A stretch of DNA of 64,000 nucleotides from Rhizobium metallidurans (GTDB taxonomy: Bacteria > Pseudomonadota > Alphaproteobacteria > Rhizobiales > Rhizobiaceae), in NCBI RefSeq assembly GCF_014196505.1, contig NZ_JACIDW010000017.1:30471-94470 (forward strand). Reading direction: 5' to 3'. Shown piece by piece: positions 6,782 to 15,270 of this stretch (positions within the stretch are counted from its first letter, which is position 1; each line of letters begins with the position of its first letter). The notes beneath the pieces are model-generated. The model was given only the letters and a program-made list of their open reading frames with translations. It was not told the origin of the DNA and did no database searches. A program made the position numbers and the translations under genes.

Positions 6782-9703
6782 ATGACCGATACAGCCGAAA
6801 AGATCGATTACTCCAAGACCCTCTATCTCCCCGAAACCGATTTCCCGATGCGCGCCGGTCTGCCGCAGAAGGAGCCGGAAACCGTTGCCCGCTGGCAGGA
6901 GATGGGCCTCTACAAGAAGCTGCGCGCATCCGCCGCCGGCCGCGAGAAATTCGTCCTGCACGACGGTCCTCCCTATGCCAACGGCAACATCCACATCGGC
7001 CACGCGCTGAACAAGATCCTCAAGGACGTCATCAACCGCTCGTTCCAGATGCGCGGTTTCGACGCCAACTATGTTCCCGGCTGGGATTGCCACGGCCTTC
7101 CGATCGAGTGGAAGATCGAGGAAAAGTATCGCGAGAAGGGCAAGAACAAGGACGAGATCCCGGTCAACGAGTTCCGCAAGGAATGCCGCGAATTCGCCGC
7201 CGGCTGGATCCGGACCCAGGCCGCGGAGTTCAAGCGTCTCGGCATCGAGGGTGATTTCGACAACCCCTACACGACGATGGCCTTCCACGCCGAAAGCCGT
7301 ATCGCCGGCGAACTCTTGAAGATCGCAAAGTCCGGCCAGCTCTATCGCGGCTCCAAGCCGGTCATGTGGTCGGTCGTCGAGCGCACGGCGCTGGCTGAAG
7401 CCGAGGTCGAATACCACGACATCGAGAGCGACATGATCTGGGTGAAGTTTCCGGTTGTCAGCCAAGGAGTCGTTCCGGCGACAGCTCGCGGAGGCCCGGG
7501 GCAACAATCATTGGCGGATGCTTCGATCGTCATCTGGACGACTACGCCGTGGACAATTCCTGGCAATCGAGCAATCGCATTCTCTAGTCGCGTAAAGTAC
7601 GCGCTGTACCGAGTTGTTAAGGCAGAGAACGATTTCGGCCCGCAACCCGGTGAGAAGCTGGTTTTCGCCCAAGCTCTGGCAGATGCGTCGGCTCAGAAAG
7701 CAAAAATTGAACTTGAACTCGTTGCTGAGTTGGACGCCGAAAGGGATCTCGCGCGCGTCGTTTGCGCCCACCCCTTCAAGAACCTCGGCGGCGGCTACGA
7801 ATTCCTCGTGCCCCTCCTCGATGGCGACCACGTCACCGACGAGGCCGGCACCGGCTTCGTGCACACCGCGCCCAGCCACGGCCGCGAGGACTTTGACGCC
7901 TGGATGAGCCATGCCCGCGAGATCGAAGCCCGCGGCATCGACACCAAGATCCCGTTCCCGGTCGACGATGCCGGTTTCTACACCGCTGACGCCCCCGGCC
8001 TCGAAGGCGGCCGCGTCATCGACGACAACGGCAAGAAGGGCGATGCCAACGAGCGCGTCATCAAGGAACTCATTGCCCGCAACGCGCTCTTCGCTCGTGG
8101 CCGGCTGAAGCATTCCTATCCGCATTCCTGGCGCTCGAAGAAGCCGGTCATCTTCCGCAACACGCCGCAGTGGTTCGTCTACATGGACAAGACGCTGGCC
8201 GACGGCACGACGCTGCGTTCGCGCGCGCTGAACGCCATCGACGACACCCGCTTCGTCCCCGCCGCCGGCCAGAACCGTCTGCGCGCCATGATCGAAGGCC
8301 GCCCGGACTGGGTTCTGTCGCGTCAGCGCGCCTGGGGCGTGCCGATCTGCGTCTTCGTCGACGAGGCCGGCGAAGTCTTGGTCGATGACGAGGTCAATGC
8401 GCGCATTCTCGAAGCCTTCGAAGCCGAAGGCGCCGATGCCTGGTTCGCCGAAGGCGCGCGCGAGCGCTTCCTCGGCAAGAAGGCCAACGAGCCCTGGAAG
8501 CAGGTCATGGACATCCTCGATGTCTGGTTCGACAGTGGCTCGACCCACACCTTCACGCTGGAAGATCGCCCGGATCTCAAGTGGCCGGCCGATCTCTATC
8601 TCGAAGGCTCCGACCAGCATCGCGGCTGGTTCCACTCGTCGCTGCTGGAATCGGCCGCCACCCGTGGCCGCGCGCCTTACAACGCCGTCCTCACCCATGG
8701 CTTCACCATGGACGAGAAGGGCGAGAAGATGTCGAAGTCGAAGGGCAACGTCACCTCGCCGCAGGAAATCATGAAGGATGCCGGCGCAGACATCCTGCGC
8801 CTCTGGGTCATGACCTCGGACTACGCCGACGACCTGCGCGTCGGCAAGACGATCATCCAGACCAATGTCGACGCCTATAGAAAGCTGCGCAACACCATTC
8901 GCTGGATGCTCGGTACGCTGGCGCACGACAAGGGCGAGACCTTCCAGGTCTCCGAAATGCCGGAGCTGGAGCAGCTGATGCTCCATCGTCTGGCCGAGCT
9001 CGACCAGCTGGTGCGTGAAAACTACGACGCCTTCGACTTCAAGAAGATCGCCCGCGCGCTGATCGATTTCGCCAATGTCGAGCTCTCGGCCTTCTACTTC
9101 GACGTTCGCAAGGATGCGCTCTATTGCGACGCGCCATCCAGCCTGCGTCGCCGCGCCTCGCTGCATGTCATCCGCAACATCTTCGATTGCATGGTGACCT
9201 GGCTCGCCCCGATGCTGCCCTTCACGACGGAAGAGGCATGGCTATCGCGCAACCCCGGTGCCGTCTCCGTCCACCTCGAGCAGTTCCCGGAAATCCCCGC
9301 GAACTGGAAGAACGAGGCGCTCGCCGAGAAGTGGAAGAAGATCCGTGCCGTGCGCACGGTCGTGACCGGCGCGCTCGAGATCGAGCGCAAGGACAAGCGC
9401 ATCGGCTCCTCGCTGGAGGCCGCCCCGGTCGTCCACATCGCCGATGCTGAGCTTTTGAAGGCGCTTGATGGCCAGGACTTCGAGGAGATCTGCATCACCT
9501 CGGGCATCGTCATCGAGGCCAACGAAGGCCCGGCCAATGCCTTCCGTCTCACCGAGGTGGCCGGCGTCAGCGTCGAGCCGAAGCTTGCGGAAGGCGCCAA
9601 ATGCGCCCGCTCGTGGCGGATCACGACGGATGTCGGCTCCGATCCGCAATACCCCGATGTTTCGGCCCGCGATGCGGCGGCACTGCGCGAACTTGCTGCA
9701 TAA
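6782..9703 (+). CDS. ileS: Isoleucyl-tRNA synthetase
   Basis: Class I aminoacyl-tRNA synthetase charging tRNA-Ile, about 973 residues. The HIGH motif is in YANGNIHIGHALNKIL near residue 72; the KMSKS loop is EKMSKSKGN near residue 651; the threonine-rich editing-site peptide is WTTTPWTIPGNRA near residue 250. The C-terminal zinc knuckle is reduced to KCARSW, as in other alphaproteobacterial enzymes. I chose ATG 6782; an in-frame TTG at 6773 sits at a better distance from AGAAGAG and would add three residues. Bases about 7454-7757 use codons (CAA, GGA, TCA, AGT, CGA, GTA, GCA) that are rare in the rest of the gene, suggesting a recombined segment covering part of the editing domain. All catalytic motifs are intact. 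Confidence 0.97.
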   Translation: MTDTAEKIDYSKTLYLPETDFPMRAGLPQKEPETVARWQEMGLYKKLRASAAGREKFVLHDGPPYANGNIHIGHALNKILKDVINRSFQMRGFDANYVPGWDCHGLPIEWKIEEKYREKGKNKDEIPVNEFRKECREFAAGWIRTQAAEFKRLGIEGDFDNPYTTMAFHAESRIAGELLKIAKSGQLYRGSKPVMWSVVERTALAEAEVEYHDIESDMIWVKFPVVSQGVVPATARGGPGQQSLADASIVIWTTTPWTIPGNRAIAFSSRVKYALYRVVKAENDFGPQPGEKLVFAQALADASAQKAKIELELVAELDAERDLARVVCAHPFKNLGGGYEFLVPLLDGDHVTDEAGTGFVHTAPSHGREDFDAWMSHAREIEARGIDTKIPFPVDDAGFYTADAPGLEGGRVIDDNGKKGDANERVIKELIARNALFARGRLKHSYPHSWRSKKPVIFRNTPQWFVYMDKTLADGTTLRSRALNAIDDTRFVPAAGQNRLRAMIEGRPDWVLSRQRAWGVPICVFVDEAGEVLVDDEVNARILEAFEAEGADAWFAEGARERFLGKKANEPWKQVMDILDVWFDSGSTHTFTLEDRPDLKWPADLYLEGSDQHRGWFHSSLLESAATRGRAPYNAVLTHGFTMDEKGEKMSKSKGNVTSPQEIMKDAGADILRLWVMTSDYADDLRVGKTIIQTNVDAYRKLRNTIRWMLGTLAHDKGETFQVSEMPELEQLMLHRLAELDQLVRENYDAFDFKKIARALIDFANVELSAFYFDVRKDALYCDAPSSLRRRASLHVIRNIFDCMVTWLAPMLPFTTEEAWLSRNPGAVSVHLEQFPEIPANWKNEALAEKWKKIRAVRTVVTGALEIERKDKRIGSSLEAAPVVHIADAELLKALDGQDFEEICITSGIVIEANEGPANAFRLTEVAGVSVEPKLAEGAKCARSWRITTDVGSDPQYPDVSARDAAALRELAA

Positions 9704-9717
9704 GCTGAAGAAAGTTG

Positions 9718-9749
9718 CCGGATGAATTGCGCAATCGCGGTTCATCCGG
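9718..9749. other. Inverted repeat just after ileS
   Basis: CCGGATGAA and TTCATCCGG form a perfect 9-bp stem with a 14-base loop, 14 bases after the ileS stop. No T run follows on either strand, so it is only a possible terminator or mRNA 3' stabiliser. Confidence 0.3.
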
Positions 9750-9841
9750 TAAAAGCTGCCTGAAAATGGCCGGATTTTTCCGTCAGGGGGAGGATGTCCG
9801 GTTGAAGCGTTGACTGCACCGGCATGGCTGGAAGGGTTTTC

Positions 9842-10471
9842 ATGTTATCGAAGCGTTGGTTCCGTTTGGGCGCATGCCTGACTGTTGCGATGGCAGGCAC
9901 TGCGATGATGTCGGGCTGCACGAGTGGCCCCCGATACGGCACGGACAAGACGGCATTCCAGCAGCTGACCGATGACCTTGGCCAATCCACCTCGCTGACC
10001 GGCGCCGAGCCCAAGAACAAGGGCGTGAAATACAATCCGCGTCCGGGCCTCGTGGTTCCCAAGACCGGCGGCCAGGAAAACCTGGTTGCGCCGCAGCAGT
10101 CGATCGCCAGCAAGGACAATCCGGAATGGGTCGAATCGCCTGAGGAAACCCGCGCCCGTCTCGTCAAGGAAGCCGACGAGAACAGCGACAAGTCCAACTA
10201 CCAGTCGCCGCTCGCCAACAACCAGATCGAAGGCGGTCGCCGCACGACGGATGCGCAGACCAAGGCCTACCGCGAAGCCCGCGCCATCCAGAAGGGCGCC
10301 TATATCGACCAGCGCCGCTTCATCTCCGATCCGCCGACCGAATACCGTCAGGTCGACGATCCCGCCAAGCTCGACGACGTCGGCGAGCCCGAGCTGAAGA
10401 AGATGAAGAAGAAGAAAAAGGAAGCCGCCGTCGCCGGCTCCGGCAAGCAGTGGTGGAACCTGCTGCAGTAA
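9842..10471 (+). CDS. Predicted outer-envelope lipoprotein with lysine-rich C-terminus
   Basis: A protein of about 209 residues with a lipoprotein signal: basic start MLSKRWFRLGA, hydrophobic core, then lipobox MMSGC, giving a lipidated Cys near residue 25. The mature part is hydrophilic, rich in Asn, Gln, Lys and Asp, with no enzyme motif I recognise. Near the end is a lysine cluster (KKMKKKKKE) followed by GKQWWNLLQ. ATG 9842 is preferred because it starts the signal peptide; an upstream in-frame ATG at 9824 only adds six residues. It is conserved in position after ileS in rhizobia as far as I recall, but its function is unknown to me. Confidence 0.8.
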   Translation: MLSKRWFRLGACLTVAMAGTAMMSGCTSGPRYGTDKTAFQQLTDDLGQSTSLTGAEPKNKGVKYNPRPGLVVPKTGGQENLVAPQQSIASKDNPEWVESPEETRARLVKEADENSDKSNYQSPLANNQIEGGRRTTDAQTKAYREARAIQKGAYIDQRRFISDPPTEYRQVDDPAKLDDVGEPELKKMKKKKKEAAVAGSGKQWWNLLQ

Positions 10472-10524
10472 GGTTTCGGGCGCGGTGAGCTTTTTACAAA
10501 CGTTCGATGTGAGCGCGTAGGGGA

Positions 10525-10655
10525 AAGACCCCTCCCAACCCTCCCCACAAGGGGGAGGGCTTAATTTGTGGCGATGTTGACGCCAAGACCGTGAGCGGGC
10601 CACGAGTCCTCTCCCCCACCTGTGGGGGGAGATGCCCGGCAGGGCAGAGGGGGGT
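10525..10655. repeat. Palindromic intergenic repeat, mosaic copy A
   Basis: The right end (CTCCCCCACCTGTGGGGGG, then GATGCCCGGCAGGGCAGAGG) matches the right end of the repeats at 23551-23700 and 24207-24355. The left end is a different GC hairpin, CCCTCCCCACAAGGGGGAGGG. It is therefore a chimera of modules, as is typical of rhizobial intergenic mosaic elements. Confidence 0.75.
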
Positions 10656-10799
10656 GTTCCACGGCGAGACCTCTCTATCATCGCACCACATCCCCACAGA
10701 CACACCAAAACCCCACGCGGCCTCTCACCCGTGTCTCCACCATGCAATCTTCACTCGGACGGGGCGCTGAAAATCACCTCGATTGAGTAAGTAGAATAT

Positions 10800-11041
10800 G
10801 GCGCTTCCCAGCGCCCCGTTCGGCGGTTTTTATCCGCGACTCCGATCTCTCTGCCTTTCCGCCCAACTTCGCGGCGGAACCATGTGTGCCTCACAGGCAC
10901 GTCCGGGTTCAACTCAGGCCCGTCTTGCGACAGAACCCGCCGTCACCGGAGGGAGATCATTTTCCGCGGACCCGGACCGTGAGGTTTTGCGTCCTACCCT
11001 CACGCTCCGCGCCGATCCCGCCTCGCCGGCACGCCTGCCGG
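10800..11041 (+). ncRNA. Candidate structured RNA: five hairpins in 240 bp
   Basis: No convincing gene occupies 10656-11201. Within it are five perfect stems: GGCGCT/AGCGCC (10800-10815), GTGCC/GGCAC (10886-10900), CGGGTTC/GAACCCG (10904-10939), GTGAGG/CCTCAC (10979-11003) and CCGGCA/TGCCGG (11026-11041). An 89-codon open frame covers the same bases (10798-11067) but has no ribosome binding site and unnatural composition. I cannot match the segment to RNase P RNA, 6S, SRP RNA, tmRNA or a named riboswitch. Direction and ends are unknown; + is given only as the direction read. A separate small inverted repeat, TATTGAT/ATCAATA, lies at 11123-11141. Confidence 0.3.
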
Positions 11042-11201
11042 TGTATCCGATGACGGGACGCCGATAGTGTAGGGGTGGGTTTCGAGCGCGGGGATGAACG
11101 AGCGGCCAAGATTATTTTAAGTTATTGATAGGAAATCAATATTTCGACTTTAGGTTCTGCGAAGTTGGCGCATTGCAGCGCCTGATTGGCCGGAAGCGCG
11201 C

Positions 11202-11651
11202 CTAATCCCGTTTCCCCTGAAAGAAGCCCCGCAAGATCTCCGCCGCCTGCACCTCGCTCATCCCGGAGTACACCTCCGGCGCATGATGGCACGTCGGCTG
11301 CGCGTAGAACCGCACGCCGCTGTCCACCCCGCCACCCTTCGGGTCCTCCGCACCGTAATAGAGCCGGCGGATGCGGGCAAACGAGATGGCCGCCGCGCAC
11401 ATCGTGCAGGGTTCCAGCGTCACGTAGAGATCGGCGCCCGTCAATCGCTCCTGGCCGAGCGCCTCGCAGGCCATGCGGATGGCGGCCACTTCGGCGTGCG
11501 CGGTGATGTCGTTGAGCTCGCGGGTGCGGTTGCCGGAACTGGCGATCACGGTGCCGTCGAGGACGACCACGGCGCCGATCGGCACCTCGCCGCGCGCGCC
11601 CGCGGCACGCGCCTCCTCAAGCGCCAGCTCCATAAATTGATTTGTCTTCAC
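11202..11651 (-). CDS. tadA: tRNA-specific adenosine deaminase
   Basis: Converts adenosine to inosine at the wobble position of tRNA-Arg(ACG). The protein of about 149 residues has the zinc/catalytic motif TAHAEVAAI (HAE) and the zinc-ligand pair PCTMCAAA, plus GEVPIGAVVV near the N-terminus, all diagnostic of TadA. I chose the GTG at 11651 (KTNQFMELALEEARAAG follows); ATG 11633 would give 143 residues. A longer in-frame start at 11729 runs into the divergent rluB and adds residues unlike the family. It shares a ~70 bp divergent promoter region with rluB. Confidence 0.95.
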   Translation of the reverse strand: MKTNQFMELALEEARAAGARGEVPIGAVVVLDGTVIASSGNRTRELNDITAHAEVAAIRMACEALGQERLTGADLYVTLEPCTMCAAAISFARIRRLYYGAEDPKGGGVDSGVRFYAQPTCHHAPEVYSGMSEVQAAEILRGFFQGKRD

Positions 11652-11722
11652 GATCCGACAATTTCCACTTAACCGCAGGGGCGCGAACTGATAGAAGGCC
11701 CCAAAAGGCAGGCAAACAACAA

Positions 11723-13774
11723 ATGACATTCAAAGACAAGCCAAAACGGCCGGGTGGCAAGCCATCCCCGCGCGATACCGGCGCGAAATCGGGCGAGAAG
11801 CCCGCACGGAAGTTCGCAAAATCGGCTGACAAGGCGGATGCCGTGTCCGACGTGACGAGCGACAGCAAGGCGGAACGCATCTCCAAGGTGATGGCGCGCG
11901 CCGGCGTTGCCTCGCGTCGCGATATCGAGCGCATGATCCTCGATGGCCGCGTCACGCTGAACGGCAAGCCGCTGGATACGCCCGTCGTCAACGTCACGCT
12001 GACGGACAGAATAGAAGTCGACGGCATGCCGATCCGCGGCATCGAGCGCACGCGCCTGTGGCTTTACCACAAGCCGGCCGGCCTGGTGACCACCAATGCC
12101 GATCCGGAAGGCCGTCCGACCGTATTCGACAACCTGCCCGATGATCTGCCGCGCGTCATGTCGATCGGCCGCCTCGATATCAACACCGAAGGCCTGCTGC
12201 TCTTGACCAACGACGGCGGCCTGGCGCGTGCGCTGGAACTGCCGACGACAGGCTGGCTGCGCCGCTACCGCGTGCGCGCCCACGGCGAGATCGACCAGGA
12301 AGAACTCGACAAGCTGAAGGACGGCATCGCCGTCGACGGCGTGCTCTACGGCGCCATCGAAGCGACGCTCGACAAGGTGCAGGGCTCCAACGTCTGGCTC
12401 ACCATGGGCCTGCGCGAAGGCAAGAACCGCGAAATCAAGAACGTGCTCGGCGCGCTCGGTCTCGATGTCAACCGCCTGATCCGCATCTCCTACGGCCCGT
12501 TCCAGCTCGGCGATATCCCCGAGCGGGCGGTGATCGAAGTGCGTGGACGCACGTTGCGCGACCAGCTCGGCCCGCGCCTGATCGAGGACGCCAAGGCCAA
12601 TTTCGACGCGCCGATCTACAACGCGCCCGCCGTGACCGAGGAAGAGGAAGCCGACGCCAGGCCCGAGCGCCGCGAGCGCTCGTGGAAGCCGGAAGACAAG
12701 CGCGAACGCGCGCTGAGCCGCCTCGACACCAAGCGCGACGATAAACGCGACGATCGCCGTGGCGGTGATCGCGATCGCGATGGTGGCAGGGGCCCGAGCC
12801 GTGGTGGCGACCGCAAGGACGAGGGCCCGAAGCGTCCGGCGCTCGGCAGCCGCCGCAACGCCAATGTCTGGATGGCGCCCGGCGCCCGTCCGCTCGGCGA
12901 AAAGGCGGCCGCCAAGGCCGAGAAGAACGCCCAGACGGCGCTCCGCCGTGGCGAGAAGCCCGGCCGTTCCAAGCCGCAGCCGACAAGCTACGACGAAGGC
13001 CCGCGCGTGCAGATCAACCGCGCCCGCGACGAAGAGGGCGAATGGATCCGCTCCAGCGATGTGAGCCGCGAAGACGACCGCAAGCGCGGCGACCGTGGCG
13101 ATCGCGGCTTCGGTGACCGTCCCCGTGGCGACCGCTCGTTTGGTGATCGCGGTGACCGCTCCGGCGGCGACCGCACGGCTCGCGGCGACCGGCCTTATGG
13201 TGATCGCCCACCCCGTGGCGATCGTCCCCAGGGCGAGCGCCCAAGAGGCGATCGTCCCTTTGGTGACAAGCCGCGTGGCGAGCGCAAGCCGCGCGAGGAT
13301 GGCGACCGTCCGCGCTCCTTCGGTGACCGCCCGGCACGTAGTGATCGACCACGTGGCGATCGGCCTTTCGGTGATCGTCCTCCCCGTGGTAACCGTCCGA
13401 CAGGCGACCGGCCGTTCGGCGACCGCCGTCCGCGCGAAGAGGGCGACGAGCGTCCCCGCGCCAAGCGTTTCTCCGGCGAGGCTCGTTCCGAGCGTCCGGC
13501 CGGCGAGCGTTCGTATGGCGATCGGCCCCGTGGAGATCGTCCCCAGGGCGAGCGCCCAAGAGGCGATCGTCCCTTCGGCGACAAACCGCGTGGTGACGGG
13601 CCGCGCGGCAAGAGCTTCGGGGCGAAGCCTGGCGGCTCCAAGCCGGGCGCGAAGAGTTTTTCGGGCAAGCCTTCGGGCGATCGTCCCGGTGGCGGCGGCA
13701 AGCCCTCGGGCGGGCCGTCGCGTGGTGGACCAAAAGGCAAGGGAATAGGACGCGGTGCGGATCGTCGGCGGTGA
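11723..13774 (+). CDS. rluB: 23S rRNA pseudouridine synthase with long Arg/Gly/Asp-rich tail
   Basis: RluB/RsuA-type pseudouridine synthase. An S4 RNA-binding domain (RISKVMARAGVASRRDIERM) starts near residue 54, followed by the catalytic domain with the Asp motif GRLDINTEGLLLLTNDG near 156. Catalytic core and S4 end by about residue 300; the remaining roughly 380 residues are low-complexity, built of GDRP, RGDR, GERP and GDKPRG units, positively charged and probably disordered. A 41-bp stretch is repeated exactly at 13220-13260 and 13535-13575 within the tail. ATG 11723 (MTFKDKPKRPGG) is preceded by a purine-rich site. The 3' end overlaps rsmD by 20 bases. Usual RluB is about 250-300 residues; long basic tails are known in alphaproteobacteria. 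Confidence 0.93.
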   Translation: MTFKDKPKRPGGKPSPRDTGAKSGEKPARKFAKSADKADAVSDVTSDSKAERISKVMARAGVASRRDIERMILDGRVTLNGKPLDTPVVNVTLTDRIEVDGMPIRGIERTRLWLYHKPAGLVTTNADPEGRPTVFDNLPDDLPRVMSIGRLDINTEGLLLLTNDGGLARALELPTTGWLRRYRVRAHGEIDQEELDKLKDGIAVDGVLYGAIEATLDKVQGSNVWLTMGLREGKNREIKNVLGALGLDVNRLIRISYGPFQLGDIPERAVIEVRGRTLRDQLGPRLIEDAKANFDAPIYNAPAVTEEEEADARPERRERSWKPEDKRERALSRLDTKRDDKRDDRRGGDRDRDGGRGPSRGGDRKDEGPKRPALGSRRNANVWMAPGARPLGEKAAAKAEKNAQTALRRGEKPGRSKPQPTSYDEGPRVQINRARDEEGEWIRSSDVSREDDRKRGDRGDRGFGDRPRGDRSFGDRGDRSGGDRTARGDRPYGDRPPRGDRPQGERPRGDRPFGDKPRGERKPREDGDRPRSFGDRPARSDRPRGDRPFGDRPPRGNRPTGDRPFGDRRPREEGDERPRAKRFSGEARSERPAGERSYGDRPRGDRPQGERPRGDRPFGDKPRGDGPRGKSFGAKPGGSKPGAKSFSGKPSGDRPGGGGKPSGGPSRGGPKGKGIGRGADRRR

Positions 13775-14315
13775 GTTTCGCGGACGGTCGCTCGCCGTGC
13801 CTAAATCCAACGACATCCGGCCGACTGCCGACCGGACGCGTGAGAGCCTGTTCAATATTCTGAGCCATGCCTATCCGGAATGCGTCGATGGCACCCGGAT
13901 ACTCGATCTCTTCGCCGGCACAGGCGCGGTTGGGCTGGAAGCCGTCTCGCGCGGCTGTCGCCATGCGCTCTTCGTTGAAAACAGCGTCGAGGGCAGGGGC
14001 CTGCTCTGGGAAAACATCGATGCGCTCGGCCTGCACGGCAAGACGCGCATTCTGAGACGCGACGCGACCGATCTCGGCAGCGTCGGCAACCTCGAGCCGT
14101 TCCAGTTCCTCTTCGCCGACCCGCCCTATGGCAAGGGTCTCGGCGAAAAGGCAATGGCGGCTGCCGCCAAGGGTGGTTGGCTGTTTCCGGGCGCGATTGC
14201 CGTGCTCGAGGAGCGCGCCGACGTTGCCGTTTCGGTCGATCCTTCCTATCTGTTCCTGGAAAACCGCATCTTCGGCGATACCAGGGTGCATTTCTACCGC
14301 TACCAGCCTGAATAG
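13755..14315 (+). CDS. rsmD: 16S rRNA (guanine966-N2)-methyltransferase
   Basis: S-adenosylmethionine-dependent methyltransferase acting on G966 of 16S rRNA. The 186-residue protein starts MRIVGGEFRGRSLAVP, has the SAM-binding motif LDLFAGTGAVGLEA near residue 51 and the catalytic DPPYGKGL near 121. Length and both motifs are typical of RsmD. It starts at GTG 13755 inside the last 20 bases of rluB, so the two rRNA-modification genes are very likely cotranscribed and translationally coupled. Confidence 0.96.
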   Translation: MRIVGGEFRGRSLAVPKSNDIRPTADRTRESLFNILSHAYPECVDGTRILDLFAGTGAVGLEAVSRGCRHALFVENSVEGRGLLWENIDALGLHGKTRILRRDATDLGSVGNLEPFQFLFADPPYGKGLGEKAMAAAAKGGWLFPGAIAVLEERADVAVSVDPSYLFLENRIFGDTRVHFYRYQPE

Positions 14316-14338
14316 GTAGCGGCGACAGGGGGCGAAGG

Positions 14339-15247
14339 GTGACACAGCAGGCCGAAAAGACCAGTTCCGCGTTCCCTGCTCTCGAAGATGTTGCCTCCGG
14401 CGCGTCGCCGCGTATCGCCATCGCCTTCGGCGGCGGCGGTGCACGCGGCCTCGCCCATATCCACGTCATCGAAACGCTGGACGAACTCGGCATTCGACCG
14501 GTGGCGATATCGGGCTCCTCGATCGGCGCCATCATGGGCGCCGGCATGGCGGCCGGCATGACCGGCGAGGCCATCCGCGAACACGCGCTGATGACCGTCG
14601 GCAACAAGACCGCCGTGGTGAGCCGCCTCTGGGGCCTGCGCCCGCAGACCGTGCGCGACGCGGTGGCGAACGGCGTGCGCATCGGCCAGTTCAACCTCGA
14701 ACGCATCCTGAAAGCCTTCCTTCCCGCCGATCTCCCCGATCGCTTCGAGGACCTGCCGATCCCGATGACGGTGACCGCCACCGACTATTACGGCCAGCAG
14801 GAAGTGCTGGTGAGCGAAGGGCAGCTGTTTCCGGCCCTCGCAGCCTCTTCCGCCATCCCTGCCGTCTTCATGCCGGTGCGGCTCCACGGCCGGGTGATGA
14901 TCGACGGCGGCATCAGCAATCCCGTCCCCTATGAATGCCTGATGGACCGCGCCGATATCGTCATCGGCATCGACGTCGTCGGCGCGCCTGAAGGTGACGG
15001 CACGCATATTCCGAACCGCATGGAAAGCATCTTCGGCTCCGGCCAGCTGATGATGCAGACGGCGATCACGCTCAAACTCCGCATCCAGCCGCCCCACATT
15101 TTCCTGCGCCCCGCCGTCGGCCGCACCGGCGTCATGGATTTTTTGAAGGCCCGCGAAGTGCTGGCCATGTCTCAGGGTGTCAAGGACGAGCTGAAGTATG
15201 CTCTGGATGGCGCGATCGAGACGCATGCGCGGGCCGAGCGGCTGTGA
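14339..15247 (+). CDS. Patatin-like phospholipase family protein
   Basis: Predicted serine hydrolase of 302 residues with the patatin fold. The oxyanion loop is FGGGGARGLAHI near residue 33, the nucleophile elbow is GSSIGA near 61, and the catalytic Asp is in MIDGGISNPVP near 190, giving a Ser-Asp dyad. Members act on acyl lipids. No signal peptide is obvious, so a cytoplasmic or membrane-associated location is likely. It starts at GTG 14339 with GGGGCGAAG upstream and follows rsmD by 23 bases. Confidence 0.9.
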   Translation: MTQQAEKTSSAFPALEDVASGASPRIAIAFGGGGARGLAHIHVIETLDELGIRPVAISGSSIGAIMGAGMAAGMTGEAIREHALMTVGNKTAVVSRLWGLRPQTVRDAVANGVRIGQFNLERILKAFLPADLPDRFEDLPIPMTVTATDYYGQQEVLVSEGQLFPALAASSAIPAVFMPVRLHGRVMIDGGISNPVPYECLMDRADIVIGIDVVGAPEGDGTHIPNRMESIFGSGQLMMQTAITLKLRIQPPHIFLRPAVGRTGVMDFLKAREVLAMSQGVKDELKYALDGAIETHARAERL

Positions 15248-15270
15248 TAACGTCCGATTAGGAGGGCGTC

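Noticed and set aside
7508..9166. 552-residue minus-strand frame over ileS
   Set aside because: Long only because ileS has strong third-position GC; no ribosome site or recognisable motif.
9600..9703. IleS truncated at its zinc-binding C-terminus
   Set aside because: The reduced KCARSW ending without a second Cys pair is normal for alphaproteobacterial IleS as far as I recall.
10533..10560. GC-rich hairpin as a terminator of the lipoprotein gene
   Set aside because: Part of a repeated intergenic element and no T run follows.
10798..11067. 89-residue frame in the intergenic region
   Set aside because: No ribosome binding site, unnatural Arg/Pro/Ser composition, and every part of it coincides with hairpin arms; better explained as structured RNA or non-coding DNA.
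11669..13855. 728-residue minus-strand frame over rluB
   Set aside because: Antisense to the repetitive RGD tail and core; sequence is Ala/Thr/Arg low complexity.
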